Assembly (NCBI GenBank): GCA_017468205.1
Contig: JAFUJK010000014.1
Span: 1-43,195 of the forward strand
Source: Clostridia bacterium
GTDB lineage: Bacteria > Bacillota > Clostridia > Christensenellales > UBA1242
Direction of reading: 5' to 3'
DNA length: 43,195 bases
The position numbers and the translations under genes are program-made. Shown one piece after another: positions 7,775 through 15,873 of this stretch. The notes below the pieces were generated by a model. The model was given only the letters and a program-made list of their open reading frames with translations. It searched no databases and had not been told where the DNA came from. How positions within the stretch are numbered: the stretch's first letter is position 1; every line of letters starts with the position of its first letter.

Positions 7775-8335
7775 TTATGAGCATAAAATATCTATATTTT
7801 TGGCAAATTTATGCAAATTTATCGCATTCTTAATAGATTTTGCAATAATTTTTGCAGTTTTTTCAACATTATAAAGTCTTGCACTATTTAATAAACCATT
7901 TTTTAAAATTGATGTTACTCCATAAATACATAAATCGGGCTTAATCTTTAATGAGTTTATTGCGCCGTAATATTCTTCTGAAACAACAATATCCCCCAAT
8001 CTCGCTTGCTCACGCGTTGCCATACTATCAATTAATATAATGTCCGAATCAGTATGTACTGAACGAGTAAACTCAAATGCAAATTCACAATTTTGGGCTG
8101 TTATTGGAGCAGATAATCCACCATAAATATAATATGGCAATTCTTGTTGGCGCAAAAAGTCCGCAACTAACGGAGCCATACAATCCCCTACAACTTTATC
8201 CGTTCCCAAACACAGAAAAACAGGCTTTTTATTTGCTAAATATTCGCCTAAAAATTCACTTAAACGCGAACAAGTTACATTTGAAAATGCATATCCTCTA
8301 AACAATTCCATACAACAAAATATTGCCAAAATCAC
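7775..8335 (-). CDS. YyaC-like spore protein (DUF1256, spore-protease fold)
   Basis: The protein has 186 residues from a GTG; a shorter form from ATG 8311 is also possible, neither with a clear ribosome site. It shows the DUF1256 pattern: FLCLGTDKVVGD near residue 40, a central APITAQN, ILIDS near residue 95, then a GDIVV strand. YyaC in B. subtilis is a forespore-expressed protein related to germination protease GPR. The sequence is divergent (GDCMAP in place of the usual GDSLGP) and the function may have drifted. It converges on divIC with only three bases between stops, so transcripts probably overlap. Confidence 0.72.
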   Translation of the reverse strand: MILAIFCCMELFRGYAFSNVTCSRLSEFLGEYLANKKPVFLCLGTDKVVGDCMAPLVADFLRQQELPYYIYGGLSAPITAQNCEFAFEFTRSVHTDSDIILIDSMATREQARLGDIVVSEEYYGAINSLKIKPDLCIYGVTSILKNGLLNSARLYNVEKTAKIIAKSIKNAINLHKFAKNIDILCS

Positions 8336-8419
8336 AAAATTTATGCTATTTTTAACGTTTTTTAAGTATTTTTTTTTGAGTTTTTAGGTACTATGCAAAA
8401 AAAGAAAAAGCCATAATGC

Positions 8420-9283
8420 TTATATTTGTGGTTGGCTTTGCACTTTTTCAAGTTTATTCATAAGTTGAGATTCTATAAACTTGTTCGCAATAACTCGTGG
8501 GTGATTCTGTGGCAAATCAGGCAAGTTATAATGCCTATACATTGGATATTGTTTTGGCAAAGACTTTAATACATTTTGGGATTTTCTGCTTAAAGCCAAA
8601 TGTAAGAATGGCTTATCATTAGTTTCATTTAAATTTAATATTGGATTAAACTTTTTATTATCTGTTATAGAAAGGAAATTATAGCTTGATAAATCCCAAA
8701 TGTAATTCATTTGATTTATATCAACACATTCATAATTCGTTCTGTATTTGTAATCGTCTTCCGAATATTTTAAATTATATCTAATCCTAGGGACAAATTT
8801 ATCCGTTTTAAGCAATGTCATTGTTTCAGTCATATTGGGAAGGCTTAAAAGTGCTTCTTCGAGAATTACCCCGTATGCCTCACGAGTACCCCTCCCCCTC
8901 TCATCACAACTAACCAAGAAGCGGATTGGCAACCAGTCGCGCCCAGTTTCATTACTCAAGCATTTAGACAACCCAACAGTAAAGTCGTGGGAATCCAGCG
9001 TGCAATCTTCAAAAAATTGCTGAACCTTACTCAATACATTGTCGCGCTTCTCGTCATAATATGAATTGATACTATCAACTTTTTGCTGATAACCATTTAT
9101 TGTTTTTGGTAAAATTTCACGCGCCTGTCTTGCTGATATTTCCCCCAAATTTACATCATCACGAAGTGATTGGAGCTTCTTATCAAACATTGCGCTTTGT
9201 TTAGAAATAGCCAAGCCTCGCTTGTCGGTAATCTCGTCAAGCGTTTGAAAGTGATTTTCAGTTTTAGATATAAAAGTATCCAT
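8420..9283 (-). CDS. Hypothetical protein, helical N-terminal half
   Basis: The protein has about 287 residues from ATG 9283, chosen because AAGGGGATTTT precedes it; the longer frame to 9313 lacks a site. Residues about 1-90 look like a helical hairpin (FQTLDEITDKRGLAISKQ..). The second half is mixed alpha/beta with DRGRGT-like and LPNMTETMTLL segments. There is no signal peptide, membrane span or motif I recognise. It is monocistronic, between the yyaC-like gene and a cloverleaf repeat. No function is proposed. Confidence 0.6.
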   Translation of the reverse strand: MDTFISKTENHFQTLDEITDKRGLAISKQSAMFDKKLQSLRDDVNLGEISARQAREILPKTINGYQQKVDSINSYYDEKRDNVLSKVQQFFEDCTLDSHDFTVGLSKCLSNETGRDWLPIRFLVSCDERGRGTREAYGVILEEALLSLPNMTETMTLLKTDKFVPRIRYNLKYSEDDYKYRTNYECVDINQMNYIWDLSSYNFLSITDNKKFNPILNLNETNDKPFLHLALSRKSQNVLKSLPKQYPMYRHYNLPDLPQNHPRVIANKFIESQLMNKLEKVQSQPQI

Positions 9284-9402
9284 AAAATCCCCTTTTGATT
9301 GGTGGATAATCATTATAACACATAATTAGACAAAAATCAACACTTTTAGTAATTATTATTAGTTTATGCAATTTTTATTATTCTTATCAACTAAATAAAC
9401 AC

Positions 9403-9485
9403 GGGGACGCTTTAACGATTTTTGCATCAACAAAAATCGTCCGCGCGCGAACGCGCGCCGTGCGCTTACGCGCACAAAGCGCCCC
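9403..9485. repeat. GC-rich intergenic cloverleaf repeat, copy 4
   Basis: The outer arms GGGGACGCTTT and AAAGCGCCCC pair imperfectly. Inside are CGATTTTTG/CAAAAATCG, a CGCGCGCGAACGCGCGC stem and GTGCGCTTACGCGCAC. Same hairpin set as copies 1-3. Confidence 0.7.
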
Positions 9486-9498
9486 TTTTATACAAAAA

Positions 9499-9516
9499 AG
9501 CCCCAGTATTGGGACT
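9499..9516 (-). terminator. Terminator of the Sel1 gene
   Basis: On the minus strand AGTCCCA, loop ATAC, TGGGGCT, then TTTTTT, three bases past the stop of the 9519-10319 gene. Confidence 0.85.
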
Positions 9517-9518
9517 TC

Positions 9519-10319
9519 CTATAAATCTTGCACCGCTTTCTTAAAAGCCTCAACCGCAGGCTCAAAAGCAAGCAAAATGCAGGTATCAAAATATTTTTTT
9601 ATTAATTTAGAGTCTGACGGAGTTATCTCTCCATTCTGCATTGCGACAGCATACGTAAGCATCGCGCGTGGCTCTCTATGCTCCGCTGCACGGCGCATCC
9701 ATTCATAACCTTTTTGTTTTTCCTCTGGAGTTTTTGCTTTCTTTAAAAGAATTACTCCGTGTTCAAACTCCGCATATTTACAACCACTATTTAAGGAATA
9801 TTCAAGCATTTTTTTACCGCGCTCTGCGGGTAATGTAATAAATGGATATTTACCATAAGCAATCATAGACCCACAAAAATATAAAGCTATTGGGTCTTTT
9901 TCTTCTCTTGCTAATTTTTCAAAAATATCATACGCACGCTTTGGGTCTGGCTCAGCCCCAACACCCATTGAGTAACAAAGACCTACGCGAAGCATTGCTG
10001 TTTTGTTGCCAAGTTTAGCTGATTTTTTTAGATAATTTAACCCTTTTGCTTCATCACGTTTAAGAAAGGAATCGCAAGCCAAATAAAGAAATGCGTTAGC
10101 GGTTTTGCAAGACTCCCACGTATCAACAACTGTCTGCTTTTCCGCTTTACTCATAGCGCCCCAATACAAAAATTGAGCCATATCAGCCTTTTCTTCAGGC
10201 GGTAAAGTTTCATATATTTTCATTTTAGATGTGAGGTTGGATACAACAGCCATCGGCATATCCTTCATTTCACACAAAAGTGCTTGCCTGTTAATTGTCA
10301 CTGGGTCTACCGAACTCAT
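9519..10319 (-). CDS. Sel1-like repeat protein
   Basis: The protein has 266 residues; the ATG at 10319 follows AAGGAGG. From about residue 85 there are Sel1-type helix pairs: AKGLNYLKKSAKLGNKTAMLRVGLCYSMG, then PKRAYDIFEKLAREEKDPIALYFCG, then GYEWMRRAAEHREPRAMLTYAVAMQNG. Sel1 repeats are solenoids that mediate protein-protein contacts. There is no signal peptide, so it is probably cytoplasmic. The partner is unknown. It is transcribed alone with its own terminator. Confidence 0.8.
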   Translation of the reverse strand: MSSVDPVTINRQALLCEMKDMPMAVVSNLTSKMKIYETLPPEEKADMAQFLYWGAMSKAEKQTVVDTWESCKTANAFLYLACDSFLKRDEAKGLNYLKKSAKLGNKTAMLRVGLCYSMGVGAEPDPKRAYDIFEKLAREEKDPIALYFCGSMIAYGKYPFITLPAERGKKMLEYSLNSGCKYAEFEHGVILLKKAKTPEEKQKGYEWMRRAAEHREPRAMLTYAVAMQNGEITPSDSKLIKKYFDTCILLAFEPAVEAFKKAVQDL

Positions 10320-10521
10320 TACTATTCCTCCTTAATGTTATATAAGGATAATAACAAAAAAAATCTAACTTGTAAAGATATAAAATAAAAAAATTTATCC
10401 CAACTTTAATTTTTTAAATTCTCAAAACAACTTTACACAAATTTCTACATAAAAATACACATATTAAGTCATACTTTTAGAACCCTAAAATTGTACAAAA
10501 GTTATAATTTGTTCAAATGAT

Positions 10522-10550
10522 TTGCAAATTGTCGCAAAATGTAGTATAAT
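10522..10550 (+). promoter_or_regulatory. Promoter of the glycosyltransferase gene
   Basis: TTGCAA, 17 nt, TATAAT, ending 20 bp before the start codon; AGGAGAAGG ribosome site between. The rest of 10320-10521 is AT-rich without a gene. Confidence 0.7.
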
Positions 10551-10570
10551 AAAAACATTAGGAGAAGGCA

Positions 10571-11899
10571 ATGAAAAAGATTAAAGACCCTAGATACGTT
10601 CCAGCAAATAAATCATACTATGATTCGGTATTGGAAAAATTTAAAGAATTCAATAGTAACGGCAAAAAAACAGTTTGCTATTTTTGCGACACATATTATC
10701 CAATTTTGGACGGCGTTATCGTAACCCTAAACAACTACGCACGCCTGCAATCACAAAATTATAACATTGTTGTTTGCGTGCCAAAACATAAAGGTAAAGT
10801 TACAATTTCAAAGGATTATCTCGTTCTGGGCGTGAGCAGTATGTTCTTTAAATTCGTAAACTATGACCTGGCGTTTCCTGACATTGACAACGATTTTAAG
10901 GCTATTATAAAAAAATTACGCATTGATATTATTCACTCACACAGCCCTTTTAATATGGGAAATTTCGCTTGCAAACTCGCCAAAAAGCGCAAGATACCTC
11001 TTGTATGCACATTCCACAGCCAATATAAGCAGGACTTCTACAAGGCTACAAAAAACGAGGCTTTGACACATATGCTTCTTGATAGCATAATGAAAAACTT
11101 TAAGCCAGCAACAGAAGTTTGGACAATGAACGACGCTTGCGTGCGCACAATTCGCGAATATGGTTACAAAGGAAAAGTGCATCTAATCCCTAACTCAACC
11201 CATAAGGTACGTCCTGAAAATATTGACGCACTCATAGAGCAAGCCAATGAAAAATGGGGTCTTGCAAATGTTGAAAATGTATTTATTTTCGTGGGCAGAC
11301 TTGTATCTCAAAAGAACATTTTACTCATACCTGAGGCTCTCAAAATTTTAAAAGAACGCGGAGTGAAATTTAAAATGTATTATGTCGGTACGGGGCCTGA
11401 TGAAAATAAACTACGCAAACTCATTGAAGAACTCGAACTTCAAGACGATATCATTTTGCTAGGACGTGTCGAAGATGCTGAACTTGAAATGATTTTTGCA
11501 CGCTCAACTCTAATGCTATTTCCTAGTGTATATGACACTTCGAGCCTCACTCAAATTGAAGCCGCAACATTCGACACCCCTTGTTTACTTATCAAAGATT
11601 CAGTAACTGCTGGGACGATTACGGACAATCAAAACGGCTTCCTTGCTCTCAACGATGCAACTAACTATGCAGAGCGCATTATGGAGATAATTGCAGATAA
11701 AGATTTGTATGAAAAGGTCAAATCTGTTGTTTATGAACAATTGTTTGTTAGCCACGAAGATGTGGCAAAAATGGTTGCAGAGCGTTATGAATATTTAATG
11801 GAACATAACGACCGCAGAAACGAAAAAATTATCTCACTTACTAAAGATGGTAAAGAATTTGAGAAAAAACAAGAAAAAATAGCAAAAAAATATGTATAA
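10571..11899 (+). CDS. GT4 glycosyltransferase, diacylglycerol glucosyltransferase-like
   Basis: The protein has 442 residues. The GT-B fold is recognisable: an N-terminal domain with DTYYPILDGVIVTLNNYA near residue 40 and IIHSHSPFNMGNFACKLAKK near residue 120; a C-terminal domain with FIFVGRLVSQKNI near 240, YYVGTGPDENKL near 275 and PSVYDTSSLTQIEAA near 315. The last is the GT4 nucleotide-sugar site, with Asp in place of the usual first Glu of EX7E. The pattern is that of the family adding glucose to diacylglycerol in Gram-positive membranes. Another lipid or sugar acceptor is possible. The enzyme would act at the inner face of the membrane. It is a single gene with its own promoter and terminator. 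Confidence 0.83.
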   Translation: MKKIKDPRYVPANKSYYDSVLEKFKEFNSNGKKTVCYFCDTYYPILDGVIVTLNNYARLQSQNYNIVVCVPKHKGKVTISKDYLVLGVSSMFFKFVNYDLAFPDIDNDFKAIIKKLRIDIIHSHSPFNMGNFACKLAKKRKIPLVCTFHSQYKQDFYKATKNEALTHMLLDSIMKNFKPATEVWTMNDACVRTIREYGYKGKVHLIPNSTHKVRPENIDALIEQANEKWGLANVENVFIFVGRLVSQKNILLIPEALKILKERGVKFKMYYVGTGPDENKLRKLIEELELQDDIILLGRVEDAELEMIFARSTLMLFPSVYDTSSLTQIEAATFDTPCLLIKDSVTAGTITDNQNGFLALNDATNYAERIMEIIADKDLYEKVKSVVYEQLFVSHEDVAKMVAERYEYLMEHNDRRNEKIISLTKDGKEFEKKQEKIAKKYV

Positions 11900-11903
11900 A
11901 ATC

Positions 11904-11931
11904 AAAACCACGGGAAATTTCCTGTGGTTTT
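11904..11931. terminator. Bidirectional terminator
   Basis: AAAACCACGGGAAA / TTTCCTGTGGTTTT followed by T runs, between the convergent glycosyltransferase and HTH genes. Confidence 0.85.
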
Positions 11932-11938
11932 TTATTTT

Positions 11939-12151
11939 TTAGTCGTCCTCTAAACCTGCAATATAGTCAAGCGTTACATTAAAATATTGCGCCAATAAAA
12001 TTGCCGCATCAAGATTTGGAACTCTTTTCCCTAACTCCCACAACCATATTGCGGAATTTGTTATTTGCCCATCAAGGGCTTTTGCTAATTGCACTTGCGT
12101 TAGTCCCGCCTCTGTTCTTAAATATTTTAGTCGTTCTGCAAATTTACTCAT
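11939..12151 (-). CDS. Small XRE-family HTH regulator
   Basis: About 70 residues from ATG 12151 (MSKFAERL); a TTG six codons upstream is the only longer option and neither has a good ribosome site. Almost the whole protein is the XRE helix-turn-helix: RLKYLRTEAGLTQVQLAKAL, then the recognition helix SAIWLWELGKRVP, then LAQYFNVTLDYIAGLEDD. It ends right after the domain, so it probably acts as a DNA-binding switch without a sensor. The upstream region holds a strong plus-strand promoter with a palindrome that may be its operator. Confidence 0.8.
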   Translation of the reverse strand: MSKFAERLKYLRTEAGLTQVQLAKALDGQITNSAIWLWELGKRVPNLDAAILLAQYFNVTLDYIAGLEDD

Positions 12152-12184
12152 ATAAAATATATACAACAAAAGTCGAAAAAATAC

Positions 12185-12213
12185 TTGACATTAGACAATT
12201 GTCGAATTATAAT
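12185..12213 (+). promoter_or_regulatory. Consensus promoter with central palindrome GACAATTGTC
   Basis: TTGACA, 17 nt, TATAAT, a perfect sigma-70 type promoter. A 10-bp palindrome (12194-12203) lies in the spacer, where a bound repressor would block RNA polymerase. It points away from the small XRE gene at 11939 and toward the XRE gene at 12486, with a 119-bp inverted repeat between. Confidence 0.75.
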
Positions 12214-12247
12214 ATTTTTAGTTTTGTATTTTAAAAATACATTTCTT

Positions 12248-12366
12248 CGTGTCATTGCGAGGAGCAACGCGAGGTGGCAATCTCGGCAACTTGTTGCCTC
12301 CACGAAGAAATATCCTTTTTTTAAAGCGAGATTGCCACGTTGGGCTTTGCCCGCCTCGCAATGACA
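12248..12366. repeat. 119-bp MITE-like inverted repeat
   Basis: The outer arms GTGTCATTGCGAG and CTCGCAATGACAC are perfect inverted repeats. Nested arms GGTGGCAATCTCG / CGAGATTGCCAC and an inner TTCTTCGTG/CACGAAGAA pair are also present. The TCATTGCGAGG..GGCAATCT motif is a widespread intergenic repeat type in bacteria. No coding capacity. Confidence 0.75.
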
Positions 12367-12485
12367 CAATATTTTATTATTTTCTGTAAAAACTTTAACA
12401 AAACTTATCATAAAAAATCAACATCATTTTGTGTTATTAAAGATAAAACTTAATATTTTTATTAAAAAACCTAAGGGAGTAAATT

Positions 12486-12815
12486 ATGTTAGCATTTTTA
12501 TTAAGATATTTTAGATATTTAAACAACTTGACGGCGCAAGAAGTTGCCGATGCATTGGGTGTGCGTGTACAACGTTACAAAAACTGGGAGCGCAACAAAA
12601 CTTACCCCGATTTAAAAAATTTCTTTAAAATAGCAGAATTTTATAACTATTCACTAAATGCAATATATAATGATATAAAAAATATCAATAATCTAATGAA
12701 AATAGATAAACAATTCAAGATAATAGCGGAAAACTTGATACTTGTTAATGATAAAAAATATGATTTAGTAGTGCAAAAATTATTTGAATATAATGGCATA
12801 ACAAAAAAAGCCTAA
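12486..12815 (+). CDS. XRE-family HTH regulator
   Basis: The protein has 109 residues; the ATG follows AAGGGAG. The N-terminal half is an XRE domain (YLNNLTAQEVADALGVRVQRYKNWERNKTYPDLKNFFKIAEFY). Residues about 65-109 are helical and charged, perhaps a dimerisation segment. It is divergent from the smaller XRE gene and is probably transcribed from the promoter at 12185-12213. Regulatory targets are unknown; mutual control by the two regulators is an inference from layout. Confidence 0.8.
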   Translation: MLAFLLRYFRYLNNLTAQEVADALGVRVQRYKNWERNKTYPDLKNFFKIAEFYNYSLNAIYNDIKNINNLMKIDKQFKIIAENLILVNDKKYDLVVQKLFEYNGITKKA

Positions 12816-12830
12816 AAAATAGGCTTTTTT
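12803..12830 (+). terminator. Intrinsic terminator overlapping the stop codon
   Basis: AAAAAGCCTA, loop AAAAA, TAGGCTTTTTT. The stem contains the TAA of the XRE gene. It can also serve the convergent P-II gene. Confidence 0.85.
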
Positions 12831-12842
12831 ATGATTTTTATT

Positions 12843-13352
12843 TTATTTTTCTTCTATTTTTTCGATATTTTCTTCTTTTTGTTTTTCTTCGGATTTTTGA
12901 GTTTTTTCTGGTTCATTTTCTTTTGGTGCTGGTTCTGTTTTTTCGACCTTTTTTACTGGTTCGGTTTTTTTCTCATCAACCTTTTTGGTTGATTTGCTGG
13001 CTGGTTTTTTTGTTGTTTTATTTGCAATTTGCATCAAGTGCGAGATACCGCCAATTTCATCGACAGGCAAACTAAACACAACCCCACGTCCTTCGTCATT
13101 AAGGCTACAATTTTTTACAATTTCGCGCATAACTTTTTTTCTAATAGCCTTTCTAATCAAAATCATAACGACTTCTTTTTCGGGCTGAATAGCGACACCC
13201 AAGAATGTATCGCGTTCGTGTACACCAGAACCACGCGCATTAATAATTGTAGCCCCCTCTGCCCCTGCCTGCTTTGACGCCGTTATTACTTGGTCAGAAA
13301 AGCCCTTGCTAACAATTGCAATTACTAGATTAAAATTATCCTTAATAAACAT
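12843..13352 (-). CDS. P-II-like signalling protein with long KE/KP-rich tail
   Basis: The protein has 169 residues. Residues 1-105 follow the P-II fold: NLVIAIVSKGFSDQVITASKQAGAEGATIINARG, the T-loop position GSGVHERDTFLGV, then VVMILIRKAIRKKVMREIVKNCSLNDEGRGVVFSLPV. P-II proteins are trimeric sensors of nucleotides and other metabolites that bind membrane transporters through the T-loop. Residues 110-169 are a low-complexity Lys/Glu/Pro tail absent from classical P-II. The ATG directly follows the stop of the preceding gene, so the DUF1538 and both P-II genes form one operon. Inference: it gates the DUF1538 protein. Confidence 0.82.
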   Translation of the reverse strand: MFIKDNFNLVIAIVSKGFSDQVITASKQAGAEGATIINARGSGVHERDTFLGVAIQPEKEVVMILIRKAIRKKVMREIVKNCSLNDEGRGVVFSLPVDEIGGISHLMQIANKTTKKPASKSTKKVDEKKTEPVKKVEKTEPAPKENEPEKTQKSEEKQKEENIEKIEEK

Positions 13353-13700
13353 TTACACGTCCTCCTTGTGTTTTGCTATAAAAAAGTTCAATGTTTCGCG
13401 ACTCATACTGCTCATATTAATCGTATAAGCGATGCCAAAACTCTTATCATTGGGGCAAAGCACTAAATCAAGCCCTTGTAGTATGCGTGAGGCATTTTCT
13501 GAACGCACAAGCCCCGCAATCATTACGCTTTCTTGCCTATTAAGTCCCATAATACCGCTTGAACGTTCCTGCGTTTCTACAAGGCTGATTATATTAAAAC
13601 TTTCTTTTGCATTTTTCAAAATATCAAGCGCGACGCTCGCCTTATCCTTATCCACGATGCAAACCAGCATTTTGCAGGGTGCTTTTTTCATTTTAGACAT
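13353..13700 (-). CDS. Second P-II-like protein, divergent
   Basis: About 115 residues from ATG 13700, 7 nt behind AAGGAGG; the ATG at 13706 is too close to that site. Strand-helix pattern CKMLVCIVDKDKASVALDILKNAKESFNIISLVETQERSSGIMGL parallels the first half of the neighbouring P-II-like protein, and VMIAGLVRSENASRILQGLDLVL the second. The T-loop is shortened. It lies between the DUF1538 gene and the other P-II-like gene, so the two probably form a complex or alternative regulators of the same membrane protein. Confidence 0.72.
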   Translation of the reverse strand: MSKMKKAPCKMLVCIVDKDKASVALDILKNAKESFNIISLVETQERSSGIMGLNRQESVMIAGLVRSENASRILQGLDLVLCPNDKSFGIAYTINMSSMSRETLNFFIAKHKEDV

Positions 13701-13712
13701 ACACATACCTCC

Positions 13713-15233
13713 TTAATCGAACTCAACAATATCCGCGCGAACATCTTTTTCAATAATTGCTTCTTCGCGTTCCATTTTCTTCTTATTTGCAATCTTTACA
13801 ATCAACCCGAGAATTTGGACTGTTAGAAGTGGCGTAACAGCAATTAGCGCGAGAGTTCCAAAGCCATACAGCATACTATCGACCCCCGTTGCGGCGCAAG
13901 CCCCCATAATGAGCGGAAGCACAAAAGTTGTTGCCATAGCGCCAGTTACAACACCGCCCGAGTCAAACGCAATGCCTGTAAATATTCTAGGAACAATAAA
14001 TGATAGAGTTATTGCAATTATATATGCTGGCACCAAAATGTACCAAATTGGAATTTCAAAAAGCACACGCAATGCACTGAAACCAAGACTAATTGCAACG
14101 CCGATACACATACACCAGAGAATAGTTTTTGAAGAAATCTTACCTTCTGTCATCTTTTCAACTTGTTTAGTAAGCACGTGAACGGCAGGTTCAGCCAACA
14201 CAATTACAAGGCCAATAACACATGCTATTGGAAGAAGCAACCACGAATTTTCACCGCCCGCAAGAGAACTTCCTATTTCAGTACCAACTGGCAAAAATCC
14301 TACGTTAACCCCCGTAAAAAAGAGCGTTATCCCTACAAAAACAAACACTATACCTACAATTATTCCAAAAACTTGTTTTTTAGGAAGTTTAAGCGCAGTA
14401 AATTGGAACACCAAGAAAATTGCCAAAATTGGCAAAAGAACAAGCGCAACTTGACCGAGGTGATGAGGCAATTCATTAAGAAAAGCCATCATAATTCCGC
14501 CAAACGTATCAGGGGTTTGAGCAACCTCGGTTGTACCACCTGTTAAAGTCGCAGGGTCAATAAAAAGTCCTAAAATCATAACCGCCAAAATCGGTCCTGC
14601 GCTACCAAGCGCAACAAGTCCAAAACTATCATCACCGCCCGATTTACTTCCACGAACGGCTGCAAGACCAAGCCCAAAAGCCATTAAAAATGGCACACTT
14701 ATTGGCCCCGTTGTAACACTTCCAGAGTCAAAAGATAACGGCGCGAATTGTGCTGGAACAAATATTGCTAGAACGAATATTGCAATGTATGCAAGTGTCA
14801 AGATTAGATGCAATGGAATTTTTAATAGCGTTCGCATTACAGCAAACATCATAAACAAACCAACGCCAATACCGACAGCGATAATCAATGTCCAGTTACC
14901 AATGCCCGGCACTTGATTAGCAAGAACCATCAAATCAGGCTCTGCGATGGTGATTATAACCCCCATCAAAAAACCAACAAGCAACATTAGCCAAATTTTA
15001 TGCGTTTTTGACAGGAACGAACCAATATTTTGCCCAATCGGGAGCATCGCAGCATCTGCGCCCAACGTAAAGCACGACATACCAATCACGAGCAAAACAG
15101 CGGCAATCAAAAATTGCACCATTGTTTGCCACGACATCGGCACAAGTGTGAAACCGAGCAAAAGCACAATGCATACAATGGGTAATATGGAGATAACTGC
15201 CTCTTTTAATTTTGATAAATAAGCATTACGCAT
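13713..15233 (-). CDS. DUF1538 membrane protein (transporter-like, internally duplicated)
   Basis: The protein has 506 residues with about 12 hydrophobic segments arranged as two homologous halves. The signature recurs in each half: LSFDSGSVTTGPISVPFLMAF near residue 165 and IAFDSGGVVTGAMATTFVL near residue 420; likewise ITIAEPDLMVL and IVLAEPAVHVL. DUF1538 proteins are polytopic membrane proteins of unknown substrate, frequently next to P-II genes, as here. The paired re-entrant-looking motifs suggest an inverted-repeat transporter or channel. It leads an operon with both P-II-like genes. Substrate unknown. Confidence 0.83.
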   Translation of the reverse strand: MRNAYLSKLKEAVISILPIVCIVLLLGFTLVPMSWQTMVQFLIAAVLLVIGMSCFTLGADAAMLPIGQNIGSFLSKTHKIWLMLLVGFLMGVIITIAEPDLMVLANQVPGIGNWTLIIAVGIGVGLFMMFAVMRTLLKIPLHLILTLAYIAIFVLAIFVPAQFAPLSFDSGSVTTGPISVPFLMAFGLGLAAVRGSKSGGDDSFGLVALGSAGPILAVMILGLFIDPATLTGGTTEVAQTPDTFGGIMMAFLNELPHHLGQVALVLLPILAIFLVFQFTALKLPKKQVFGIIVGIVFVFVGITLFFTGVNVGFLPVGTEIGSSLAGGENSWLLLPIACVIGLVIVLAEPAVHVLTKQVEKMTEGKISSKTILWCMCIGVAISLGFSALRVLFEIPIWYILVPAYIIAITLSFIVPRIFTGIAFDSGGVVTGAMATTFVLPLIMGACAATGVDSMLYGFGTLALIAVTPLLTVQILGLIVKIANKKKMEREEAIIEKDVRADIVEFD

Positions 15234-15504
15234 AGTGTTACCTCCCTCAAATAATACAGAAAAAACGGAAGTCCACGCATACCCCGCAAAATCTAAAAAT
15301 TATTCCAAAATTGCCCCTATTTTTTTTGTTAAATTGTCAACTTGAAACCCTTTTTACTCCGAATCGACGCGCCCCTTTTCTTAATATCATTATGTTATAA
15401 AAACGCGATAAATGTCAACTAATTTTAACAAGTTTTTTAAAAAGTTTTCCACATTTTTTCCACAATGCTTTTTTGGGTTAATTTTTGGTTAAAATTAAAA
15501 CAAA

Positions 15505-15527
15505 AAAAGAGGATTTTCTCCTCTTTT
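15505..15527 (-). terminator. Terminator of the DUF1667 operon
   Basis: AAAAGAGGA / TCCTCTTTT with a T run on the minus strand, overlapping the end of the 15526 gene. The gap 15234-15504 upstream of the DUF1538 gene has no gene; it is AT-rich. Confidence 0.8.
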
Positions 15528-15873
15528 AATTAACTTCAGTAATTATAATATTTGCCTCCGTGTCGCACACGTTTTCTATCAAAATATCCCCAAATTTAGG
15601 ATTTTTTGGTTCAACACACGAATGAATGGCATCAAGCACGGCAAAATATTTTTCCTTTGGAATCGCCCTACTCGTTCTAACAGCAAGAGTTCCGCCATTC
15701 TTTCGCTTTAAAATTGTTGTTATAGTGCGCATTGGCGCGGTCATTTCCTGCTTACCATACTCCGCACCGCGCGGGCAACGATTGCCTTCAACTGAAATGT
15801 TTTCGCCATTCTTTTCTACCCTTAAATGACAACCTACTGGGCAACGTATGCACGTCGTTTCAAGGATTTTCAT
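15526..15873 (-). CDS. DUF1667 protein with cysteine motif
   Basis: The protein has 115 residues. The N-terminus TTCIRCPVGCHLRV (CxxCPxGC) and the later GNRCPRGAEYGKQE give four conserved cysteines, the pattern of DUF1667. That family is best known next to a glycerol-3-phosphate/NAD(FAD)-dependent dehydrogenase, and the cysteines are thought to bind metal or an Fe-S cluster. No dehydrogenase is nearby here, which is unusual. Its ATG overlaps the stop of the upstream membrane protein gene (TAATG), so the two are co-translated. Function in this setting is unknown. Confidence 0.82.
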   Translation of the reverse strand: MKILETTCIRCPVGCHLRVEKNGENISVEGNRCPRGAEYGKQEMTAPMRTITTILKRKNGGTLAVRTSRAIPKEKYFAVLDAIHSCVEPKNPKFGDILIENVCDTEANIIITEVN

